DNA of 5,398 nt from Pseudomonadota bacterium. Its GTDB lineage: Bacteria; Desulfobacterota; Anaeroferrophillalia; Anaeroferrophillales; Tharpellaceae. The position numbers and the translations under genes were made by a program. Positions within the stretch are counted from its first letter, which is position 1. Every line of letters starts with the position of its first letter. Of the stretch, positions 1 through 5,398 are shown piece by piece. The stretch spans positions 1 to 5,398 of the forward strand of contig WFRT01000317.1 in the NCBI GenBank assembly GCA_015486445.1. The letters run 5' to 3'. The notes below the pieces were generated by a model. It was given only the letters and a program-made list of their open reading frames with translations. It was not told the origin of the DNA and ran no database searches.

Positions 1-2
1 GT

Positions 3-437
3 ATCTATCTGCTGGAAACCGAACGTATCCTGAGCGAAAGCGATCCGGAAAACAGCACCCCCAAGATTATCAAGTTTTACCGCAAGGTCCTGGCCCGCAA
101 TCCCGAATATCATCCGGCCCGCTGGCTGTATGCCCGTTACTGCCTCGAGCACCAGAAGTTCGACGAAGCTGAAACCGCGGCCCGGAAACTGCAGAAGAAC
201 GGCTTCCACGGACCTCTGCAGGAAATCCTGCTGGGCGAGCTGGCCTGTCACAAGGAGCACCGCATGGAAGAGGCGATCGACCATTTCAAGCGCGCTTTAG
301 GCTGCTCCGAACGGCTCAAGCCGGTGTTTGTCTGCGAGCACTGCGGCCGTCTTTCGCCGGACTGGAAATATCGCTGTCACCACTGCGGCACCTACAACAG
401 CCACGACATCTCCGAAAGGGTCTGTTCCTTTGCCTAG
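3..437 (+). CDS. lapB: LapB-like TPR protein with C-terminal zinc ribbon, 5'-truncated
   Basis: The frame is open from the left edge to TAG at 435-437, giving the last 144 residues; the start lies outside the window. Residues about 20-100 are helical with TPR-like spacing: a repeat near 36-68 (alanines and aromatics, DEAE at 54-57) and another near 71-104 (EEAIDHFKRAL at 89-99). The end carries two cysteine pairs, C111-x2-C114 (CEHCG) and C125-x2-C128 (CHHCG), separated by a D-W-K-Y segment. This is the rubredoxin-like metal knuckle that closes LapB/YciM proteins, and the 3-11-3 cysteine spacing matches E. coli LapB as I recall it. In E. coli, LapB is an inner-membrane-anchored cytoplasmic protein that controls LpxC proteolysis by FtsH and so LPS synthesis. 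The N-terminal membrane anchor expected for LapB cannot be seen here. Its stop codon lies inside the start of gpmI, so the two are probably cotranscribed. The family is fairly sure; the same role in this organism is inference. Confidence 0.8.
   Translation: MYLLETERILSESDPENSTPKIIKFYRKVLARNPEYHPARWLYARYCLEHQKFDEAETAARKLQKNGFHGPLQEILLGELACHKEHRMEEAIDHFKRALGCSERLKPVFVCEHCGRLSPDWKYRCHHCGTYNSHDISERVCSFA
414..420 (+). promoter_or_regulatory. Ribosome binding site supporting the TTG start of gpmI
   Basis: The purine run GAAAGGG sits inside the end of the upstream TPR gene and leaves 9 bases before the TTG at 430. No ATG or GTG in the gpmI frame lies nearby upstream. The TTG places the family's N-terminal motif (VALVIMDGWG) at the normal distance from residue 1. 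Together these fix the TTG as the likely start. The site is only a partial match to the Shine-Dalgarno consensus, so coupling to translation of the upstream gene may also help. Confidence 0.5.
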
Positions 438-1974
438 TCCGCGACCGGTGGCCCTGGTTATCATGGATGGCTGGGGCCTGGGCCGGCCCGGTCCCGGGAA
501 TGCCATCGCCCGGGCCCGGACCCCGGTGTTCGACCACCTGCTTAAAGAGTGTCCCTGGACCACCCTCGGGGCCAGCGGTCTTGATGTCGGCCTGCCGGAA
601 GGTCAGATGGGCAACTCCGAGGTCGGACACACCAATATCGGCGCCGGACGCATTGTCTACCAGGATCTGACCCGGATCAGCCGGGCGATTGCCGAGGGTC
701 GGCTCGATGACAATCCCGCCCTTGATCTGGCCTGCCGGGCCGCCGCGGCCCCGGGCCGGGCTCTTCATCTTCTGGGCCTGCTTTCCGACGGCGGCGTCCA
801 CAGTCACCAGGAACATCTCGAAGCGCTGATCGCCATGGCCGCCCGCAAGGGGCTGGAGCGGGTCTTTATTCATGCTTTTCTCGATGGCCGCGACACCCCG
901 CCCGACAGCGGCCTGGGCTATGTCCGGCGGCTTCAGGATTTTCTGGACCAGACCGGCTGCGGCCGGATCGCCTCTCTGGGCGGCCGTTTTTACGGTATGG
1001 ACCGGGACCAGCGCTGGGAGCGGGTCGAACGCCACTGGCGGACCCTGGTCATGGGTGAGGGCGAGGTTGTCGCCGACCCGGTGGCAGCGCTTGAAAAATC
1101 CTATTCCGCGGGGGTTTACGACGAGTTCGTCGAACCTATGCCGGTGGTGCCCGAAGGCGCCGACAAAGCCCTGATCGAAGAGGGTGACGGAGTCATCTTC
1201 TTCAATTTTCGGAGCGATCGGGCCCGGGAGATCACCCTGGCCCTGACGGCCGGGGATTTTTCCGGTTTTGTCCGGCCCCGCTTTCCCCGGCTCGGAGCCT
1301 ATGTCTGCATGACCGAGTACGATGCCGGCTTCGGCCTGCCGGTGGCCTTCCCGCCGGAGGAACTGGTCGATGTTCTTGGCGAGGTGGTGGCCAAACTGGG
1401 CCTTATGCAGCTGCGGATCGCCGAGACCGAAAAGTATGCCCATGTCACCTTCTTTTTCAATGGCGGCCGGGAGGAACCCTTCCCCGGCGAGCAGCGTTGC
1501 CTGGTGCCGTCGCCGCGGGAGGTTAAAACCTACGACCTCAAGCCCCAGATGAGTGCCGAACGGGTGACCGCCGAACTCTGTCGCTGGCTCGATGCCGAAA
1601 ATTTTGGTCTTGTGGTCCTTAATTTTGCCAACTGTGACATGGTAGGCCATACCGGGGTCATGCCGGCGACGGTTGTGGCCTGTGAGACGGTTGACAGTTG
1701 TCTCGGCAAGGTCCTGGAAAAATTCCGGGAAAAGGGCTTCGCCGCCCTGGTGACGGCCGATCACGGCAACGCCGAAAATATGCTTGATGACGACGGCCAC
1801 CCGGTTACGGCCCATTCCACCAACCGGGTTCCCCTGGTGCTCTACGACCCCGCCGGGAGCCCGAGGCGGTTGCGGGACGGCGGCCGGCTGGCCGATATCG
1901 CTCCCACCCTGCTGCGGATCATGGGGGTTGCCCAGCCGGCCGCCATGACCGGTAACCTACTGCTGGCGGAATGA
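430..1974 (+). CDS. gpmI: 2,3-bisphosphoglycerate-independent phosphoglycerate mutase
   Basis: Cytoplasmic glycolytic and gluconeogenic enzyme that interconverts 3-phosphoglycerate and 2-phosphoglycerate through a phosphoserine intermediate, using two Mn(II) ions in the known family. From the TTG at 430 the protein is 514 aa, the usual family length; longer upstream readings of this frame would only add a poor extension overlapping the TPR gene. Visible motifs in order: DGWG with metal ligand D13; GQMGNSEVGH with catalytic S63; H124 in GGVHSH; DGRDTPP at 152-158; GGRFYGMDRD at 184-193 (R186, R192); NFRSDRAR at 259-266 (R261, R264); EKYAH with K335; D403 and H407 in NCDMVGHTG; D444 and H445 in TADHGNAE; H462 in TAHSTN. 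All expected metal-binding and catalytic positions are present, so the enzyme should be active. It overlaps the upstream gene by 8 bases and the downstream comF gene by 4, which indicates an operon. The identity is near certain. Confidence 0.97.
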   Translation: MPSPRPVALVIMDGWGLGRPGPGNAIARARTPVFDHLLKECPWTTLGASGLDVGLPEGQMGNSEVGHTNIGAGRIVYQDLTRISRAIAEGRLDDNPALDLACRAAAAPGRALHLLGLLSDGGVHSHQEHLEALIAMAARKGLERVFIHAFLDGRDTPPDSGLGYVRRLQDFLDQTGCGRIASLGGRFYGMDRDQRWERVERHWRTLVMGEGEVVADPVAALEKSYSAGVYDEFVEPMPVVPEGADKALIEEGDGVIFFNFRSDRAREITLALTAGDFSGFVRPRFPRLGAYVCMTEYDAGFGLPVAFPPEELVDVLGEVVAKLGLMQLRIAETEKYAHVTFFFNGGREEPFPGEQRCLVPSPREVKTYDLKPQMSAERVTAELCRWLDAENFGLVVLNFANCDMVGHTGVMPATVVACETVDSCLGKVLEKFREKGFAALVTADHGNAENMLDDDGHPVTAHSTNRVPLVLYDPAGSPRRLRDGGRLADIAPTLLRIMGVAQPAAMTGNLLLAE

Positions 1975-2669
1975 CTTTCCCGGCCCTTGTCGGCTCCGCC
2001 CTGGACCTGATTTTTCCCCGCCGCTGCCTCTCCTGTACCGCCTTTCTCAAACACCCGCTTGCCGGCCCTCCGGAGGTCGGTTTCGGGGCCTGGCTCTGTG
2101 CCGCCTGCCGGGCCGGCCTGGAACCGTGTGATCCGGTCCGGCTCAGTTTCCCCTCGGGCGATCTTGACGGGATCGCATCCGGCTATTTCTATGCCGGAAT
2201 TCTGGAAAAAATCATACCCGCCTGGAAGTATCACCGCCGCTACGATCTTTCGCCGCTGATCCTGGCCCTGTGCCGTGACGCCCTGGCGCGGCCGGGTTTC
2301 CCGCAAGGGGATGCCGAGTTGGTAGTCGCGGTGCCGCTTTCCCGCCGGAGCCTCAGGAAAAGGGGCTTCAACCAGTCTCTGCTGATTGCCGAACAGGTGG
2401 CCGCCGTCCAAGGCGGGCAGGTGTCGTCCGCTTTGTTGGACAAGGTGGTTGAAACCCCGCGCCAGGCCACCCTGGACCGGAAATCCCGGTTGCAAAACCT
2501 CGACCATGGGGTCTTTCGGGTCGTCAACCCAGCCGCTGTCCGGGGCCGCCGGGTCCTGTTGTGCGATGACGTCATGACTACCGGCACCACCCTCAAGGTG
2601 GCGGCCGCCGTGCTCAGGCGGTCCGGGGCCGTGGCGGTTAGGGGTTTCACCCTGGCCCGGGTGGCCTGA
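1971..2669 (+). CDS. comF: ComF-family phosphoribosyltransferase-like protein
   Basis: The 232-aa product has the ComF (ComFC/GntX) architecture at normal length. The N-terminus reads LDLIFPRRC and has a four-cysteine zinc site: C19-x2-C22 and C43-x2-C46. A linker follows (residues about 62-100, with WKYHRRYD), then a type I phosphoribosyltransferase domain. Within that domain, VAVPLSRRSLRKRGFNQ spans 119-135, the QATLDRKSRLQN stretch 165-176, and the PRPP-binding loop VLLCDDVMTTGTT 195-207 with acidic pair D199-D200. In naturally competent bacteria ComF acts in the cytoplasm on incoming single-stranded DNA. In many non-competent species it is present with unclear function, and no other competence gene is visible here. 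The ATG lies in an ATGA overlap with the gpmI stop, with GGCGGA just upstream, so translation is probably coupled to gpmI. The family call is firm; the substrate and any role in DNA uptake are not shown. Confidence 0.92.
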   Translation: MTFPALVGSALDLIFPRRCLSCTAFLKHPLAGPPEVGFGAWLCAACRAGLEPCDPVRLSFPSGDLDGIASGYFYAGILEKIIPAWKYHRRYDLSPLILALCRDALARPGFPQGDAELVVAVPLSRRSLRKRGFNQSLLIAEQVAAVQGGQVSSALLDKVVETPRQATLDRKSRLQNLDHGVFRVVNPAAVRGRRVLLCDDVMTTGTTLKVAAAVLRRSGAVAVRGFTLARVA

Positions 2670-2694
2670 AAACCGGTCACCGCCGCGTCGTTTT

Positions 2695-2735
2695 GCCGGG
2701 CTCGGCCCGGCCTGGCGCAGCCCCCGGGGCGGGGG
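2695..2735 (+). terminator. Possible transcription end: two tandem GC-rich hairpins
   Basis: Starting 25 bases after the comF stop there are two compact stems. The first is GCCGGGC-TCG-GCCCGGC at 2695-2711 (7 bp, 3-base loop). The second is CCCCCG-GGG-CGGGGG at 2721-2735 (6 bp, 3-base loop). The second is followed by TTCATGAATT and then a TTTT at 2752-2755, not by a proper T run, so this is not a textbook intrinsic terminator. It sits where the operon would be expected to end, just before composition turns AT-rich. In such GC-rich sequence short stems also arise by chance. Confidence 0.3.
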
Positions 2736-2758
2736 TTCATGAATTAGTGACTTTTAAC

Positions 2759-2787
2759 TTCAAAAAACCGCATGTCGGTGTTAATAG
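2759..2787 (+). promoter_or_regulatory. Weak candidate sigma-70-type promoter for the AsmA-like gene
   Basis: In the AT-rich part of the intergenic space, TTCAAA (2759-2764, 4 of 6 matches to TTGACA) lies exactly 17 bases before TAATAG (2782-2787, 3 of 6 matches to TATAAT). A TG at 2779-2780 is in the extended -10 position. The -10 lacks the usual final T, so the match is poor. What favours it is location: this is the only AT-rich non-coding stretch in the window, and the palindrome at 2784-2816 would cover the -10 end and start point. Treat as a guess. Confidence 0.2.
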
Positions 2788-2816
2788 TTTCCCCATGTTC
2801 AACATGGGGAAAATAT
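2784..2816. promoter_or_regulatory. 33-base near-perfect palindrome, candidate operator or 5'-UTR hairpin
   Basis: The sequence is symmetric about C2800. The inner arms TTTCCCCATGTT (2788-2799) and AACATGGGGAAA (2801-2812) are perfect complements over 12 bp. After one G/A mismatch (2787 against 2813) three further positions match (ATA 2784-2786 with TAT 2814-2816). As RNA this gives a 10-bp stem with a TTCAA loop. There is no T run after it on either strand, which argues against an intrinsic terminator. It ends 45 bases before the ATG of the AsmA-like gene. The odd-length symmetry suits a dimeric repressor or activator site. I do not recognise the motif as a known regulator's box, so the role is inferred from symmetry and position. 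Confidence 0.55.
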
Positions 2817-2840
2817 CGTTGCCTCCTGATTATTGTTTCC

Positions 2841-2846
2841 AGGTGA
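2841..2846 (+). promoter_or_regulatory. Shine-Dalgarno-like AGGTGA with long spacing before the AsmA-like gene
   Basis: AGGTGA is the best ribosome-binding match upstream of the ATG at 2862 but leaves 15 bases of spacer, longer than usual. GCGGG at 2847-2851 is a weaker alternative at 10 bases. An in-frame TGA at 2856-2858 rules out any start further upstream, and the ATG directly precedes a basic residue pair and membrane segment. The start is therefore likely right even though the ribosome site is not ideal. Confidence 0.35.
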
Positions 2847-2861
2847 GCGGGTTGCTGAACC

Positions 2862-5398
2862 ATGCGTAAGGTGGTCTGGTCACTGGCGGCCCGGGTCGGG
2901 GCCCTGCTGCTGTTCTTTTTCTTCCTGTTCCTGGTCAGCCTGCCCAACTTGATCGACCTTGACAATTTCCGGCCCCAGCTGCTGCAGCTGTTGCGGGCGG
3001 AAATTGCCGGACCGGTGGAAATCGGTCGTATCGGCCTGACCTTCCATCACGGCCCCGGAATCAAGATCGATGACGTCAAGGTTGTCGACAAATCCGGGAA
3101 GCAGCATATTGCGGCCGACGAGGTGATTGTCAATTTCCGCCTCCACGCCTTGTTTCAACGCCGGCTCCAGGTTGCCGGCCTGGTCCTGGTACGGCCCCGG
3201 GTAGAGCTTGAATTTTCCGATCCCGACACCTTCCTTTCCGGTTTTGTCAAACCATCGCCTCCGTCTCAGCCGGTAATTGCCGAGGAGCACCGTCCTGTCG
3301 CCGAACCGGCCGCGGATGAAGATCCCCTGGACCTGGGGGGAGGATGGCATTTTTCTCCCAAGTTTAATCATGCCGAGGTCCAGATTGTCGACGGCCGAGT
3401 CGTCTTTATCGACTCCTGGACCGGCGTCGGGCCGGTAACCACCCATCTCGAGGGCTTGAAACTCTCGGTTAAATGGTATGGAACCGGGGCTCCGGCCCAG
3501 TTTGCCCTGAGCAGCCGGGTGGTTAACGGCAACGGCCGGGCGGATGGCTATCTGCGTATCGATGGCATCCTGGCCTCCCTGCATTTCCCCTTCGATCCGG
3601 CGAAAATATATCTCGACGGCCGTATCGAAGCCCGTAACCTGGACGGTACGAAATACTTCCCCTATTACAGTGAGCATGTGCCGATGCGCAAGATCGGCGG
3701 GCTGGTGGACATCGATACAACCTACCAGGGCAGCCTGATGGGGCTTTTTCATGCCCGCGGCCGGATTGTTTTGCGCCGGGTGGAGTTTGACTATCCCGAG
3801 ATGTTCGAACACAAGCTGACGGCCGAACGCCTTTCCGTAGATTGTGATTTCAGGCTGGCGGATCACTACAACACCATCGAGATCAAGGATTGTACGGTCG
3901 ACCTCGATGGTTTCCGGATTCTAGGCCAGTGCCTGCTGCACGATGTCAGGAGTTACGTTGACGGAAAAATAGACGCAAATTTCACGGTTCCCGACTTTGA
4001 TCCGGTCACACTTGTGCCCTGGCTGCCGGCCGGGTTTCTTCCCGAGGAGGTCGACCGGGGGGTTGCCAGCCTGGCCGCCGGCGGCCGCTGTGAGATACCC
4101 CGCGCCTATCTGCATTGCCGCTACAGGCAGCTCATGGCCCTGGACGGACCCGATCCGCCATCAGGAATTATCGGGGCCGAACTGCAAGGGAAAAATCTGG
4201 TTTTCAAGGTCCCCGGAATTAATCCCGCGCAAGTCAGGCTGAGCGGCCGGCTGGAGTTTGCCGATACCTCCATAAAATGTGACAATGTGGCTTTTTCCTG
4301 GGGCGGCCTGAACGGCCGGAAATGCAGCGGCTGGCTGAAAGACCTTTACCGCCAGCCCCGTTTCAGCTTTTCCGCCGGCCTCGATGTGGAGTTGGCAAGT
4401 TTCTGGCAGCAGATTCTTCAACTGCCAGCCGAAGAGCGCCTGCAAAAAGCGCCGGGTGATGGCATTGAATCCCGTCCTTTCAGCCTGAATGGCGGCCGGG
4501 TGGCCGGCCGCATAGGATTGCGGGGGTCCCTGCAGGCGCCGGAGAAACTGATCTGCCGGGGCCGGCTCAAAGCCGTCGACACCGCTTTTACAGTTCCCGG
4601 CCTGACCCGCCCGGTAACCGGCTTCAGCGGCGAGTTCGCGTTGACCGACAGCGGCCTGAGCCTCAACGCCGGTCACGGCCGGCTGGGAGAAATGGCCTTT
4701 TCCTTAAGCGCCCGGACTGATGTTTTAGAGAAACTGTACGCAGACTGGGAAAAAGAGAGCCTGCCGATAGATGTCCGGCTCGACTGCCCGGAGATTGCTC
4801 CGACGGACCTGAACAGCCTTTTGTTGGTGCAGGAAAAACTGACAGTGCAGGGCCGGGCCGCCAGCCCTTCACACTTTGTGCTGCACGCCCGGGGAGATTT
4901 TTTCAAACCCGAGGCGCTCAAAATTGATGGCCTGATAGATCTCGACTGGGCCGATCTGGTGATGTCCGGGTTTCCCAGAAAGCTGAATGTTCTCCAGGTC
5001 AAAACCGGATTTAAGGGTCTCGATGTGGATTGCGAAAAACTGTATCTCAAGGCCGGCCGTTCCGATTTTGCCTTCCAGGGTAAAGCGGCAGGTGAGAACG
5101 GGGGACGCAAACTCAAGGGGAGCTTTATTTCGCACCGGCTGTTTCTGGACGATTTTCTCCAGGCTTCGGAGTCTTCGGAAAAACTGCATTGGCCGGCCGG
5201 GCTCGAGATCGATCTGGCGGGAAAGATCGACAGCCTGTACCTGCCTTCGCAGGGCGGGTTCCGTCCTCTGGGTCAGGATTCATACTGGCAGCGTCTCTCC
5301 CGCTGTGAATTGTCACTGTCGGCCGGGCCTCGCACCGGGCTTGACCTCAGGCGCTGCGCCTGGCTCTGGGGGGAGCAGAAAAGTTCTTTTTCCCTGAC
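2862..5398 (+). CDS. AsmA-family envelope protein, 3'-truncated by window edge
   Basis: From ATG at 2862 the frame runs without a stop to the right edge: 845 codons plus 2 bases, so the full protein is larger still. An in-frame TGA at 2856-2858 leaves this ATG as the first possible start. The N-terminus has basic residues R2, K3 and R11, then a hydrophobic, Phe/Leu-rich segment (about 12-27), a typical uncleaved signal anchor with the bulk in the periplasm. Next comes LPNLIDLDNFRPQLL (27-41), then EIAGPVEIGRIGL and an IKIDDVKVVD stretch, then ADEVIVNFRL and a P-R-V-E-L-E-F block. This series is the hallmark of AsmA N-terminal domains. A Pro/Glu/Ala-rich linker spans about 130-157, followed by alternating beta-strand-like sequence to the edge. 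Large AsmA-like proteins (TamB, YhdP and relatives) form long beta-groove bridges thought to carry phospholipids between membranes. That function is inherited from the family, not shown here. It starts after a 192-base gap, so it probably has its own promoter. Which AsmA subfamily it belongs to cannot be decided without the C-terminus. Confidence 0.85.
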   Translation, partial: MRKVVWSLAARVGALLLFFFFLFLVSLPNLIDLDNFRPQLLQLLRAEIAGPVEIGRIGLTFHHGPGIKIDDVKVVDKSGKQHIAADEVIVNFRLHALFQRRLQVAGLVLVRPRVELEFSDPDTFLSGFVKPSPPSQPVIAEEHRPVAEPAADEDPLDLGGGWHFSPKFNHAEVQIVDGRVVFIDSWTGVGPVTTHLEGLKLSVKWYGTGAPAQFALSSRVVNGNGRADGYLRIDGILASLHFPFDPAKIYLDGRIEARNLDGTKYFPYYSEHVPMRKIGGLVDIDTTYQGSLMGLFHARGRIVLRRVEFDYPEMFEHKLTAERLSVDCDFRLADHYNTIEIKDCTVDLDGFRILGQCLLHDVRSYVDGKIDANFTVPDFDPVTLVPWLPAGFLPEEVDRGVASLAAGGRCEIPRAYLHCRYRQLMALDGPDPPSGIIGAELQGKNLVFKVPGINPAQVRLSGRLEFADTSIKCDNVAFSWGGLNGRKCSGWLKDLYRQPRFSFSAGLDVELASFWQQILQLPAEERLQKAPGDGIESRPFSLNGGRVAGRIGLRGSLQAPEKLICRGRLKAVDTAFTVPGLTRPVTGFSGEFALTDSGLSLNAGHGRLGEMAFSLSARTDVLEKLYADWEKESLPIDVRLDCPEIAPTDLNSLLLVQEKLTVQGRAASPSHFVLHARGDFFKPEALKIDGLIDLDWADLVMSGFPRKLNVLQVKTGFKGLDVDCEKLYLKAGRSDFAFQGKAAGENGGRKLKGSFISHRLFLDDFLQASESSEKLHWPAGLEIDLAGKIDSLYLPSQGGFRPLGQDSYWQRLSRCELSLSAGPRTGLDLRRCAWLWGEQKSSFSL

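Noticed and set aside
316..1815. A 499-codon open frame on the minus strand, antisense to gpmI
   Set aside because: It lies almost wholly within the well-supported gpmI gene. Such long antisense frames are common when the sense gene is GC-rich with strong third-position bias. The translation is Gly/Pro/His-rich with no family signature.
1971..2669. Reading the comF gene as evidence of a competence locus
   Set aside because: ComF-family genes are widespread in non-competent bacteria, and no pilus, ComEA/ComEC or DprA gene is present in the window.
2767..2779. Small inverted repeat ACCG-CATGT-CGGT just before the main palindrome
   Set aside because: A 4-bp stem is too short to separate from chance in this sequence.
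2784..2816. The palindrome as an intrinsic terminator
   Set aside because: The stem is followed on the + strand by ATATCG and on the - strand by an A-rich, T-poor stretch, with no T run in either direction. No convergent gene needs terminating there.
2805..2822. Possible sigma-54 promoter (TGGGG ... TTGC)
   Set aside because: The GG and GC elements are separated by 11 bases instead of the required 10, and the -24 element lacks the CAC that normally follows GG.
2843..2869. Eight-codon GTG-started mini-frame overlapping the AsmA-like start, as a leader peptide
   Set aside because: It has no ribosome-binding site of its own, and its GTG falls within the AGGTGA that more likely serves the downstream gene. 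The composition shows nothing attenuator-like, such as a run of one amino acid.
2880..3866. A 328-codon open frame on the minus strand, antisense to the AsmA-like gene
   Set aside because: It is a shadow of the sense frame, which has a clear signal anchor and AsmA N-terminal pattern and is open for more than 2.5 kb. No start context or recognisable domain is visible on the minus strand.

Overview
The window is ordinary bacterial chromosome. It is GC-rich (roughly 60% by eye) with four genes, all on the + strand and tightly packed. The gene set is a LapB-like TPR/zinc-ribbon protein, cofactor-independent phosphoglycerate mutase, a ComF-type phosphoribosyltransferase and a large AsmA-family protein. 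This points to a Gram-negative, most likely a former deltaproteobacterium (Desulfuromonadota/Desulfobacterota type). That assignment is inference from gene content and composition only. I see no RNA gene, CRISPR array, insertion sequence, attachment site or sign of recent transfer.

Layout: (1) 3-437 is the C-terminal 144 residues of a TPR protein ending in a rubredoxin-like four-cysteine zinc knuckle, cut by the left edge. (2) 430-1974 is gpmI, complete at 514 aa, with a TTG start that overlaps the previous gene by 8 bases and with the metal ligands and catalytic serine intact. (3) 1971-2669 is a comF-family gene, complete at 232 aa, coupled to gpmI by a 4-base ATGA overlap. (4) 2670-2861 is the only real intergenic space. 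Its first part is very GC-rich with two compact hairpins that may end the upstream operon. Its second part is AT-rich and holds a striking 33-base near-perfect palindrome. (5) 2862-5398 is the first 845 codons of a large AsmA-like envelope protein that stays open to the right edge.

The first three genes overlap and almost certainly form one transcription unit: an envelope (LPS) quality-control type protein, a glycolysis enzyme and a ComF protein. The AsmA-like gene probably starts its own unit. The palindrome 46 bases upstream of its start is the best candidate for a new regulatory element here. LapB-like and AsmA-like proteins both belong to outer-membrane biogenesis in known systems, so the region may have a loose envelope theme, but nothing in the sequence proves a joint function. 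I did not find evidence of a novel multi-gene system.
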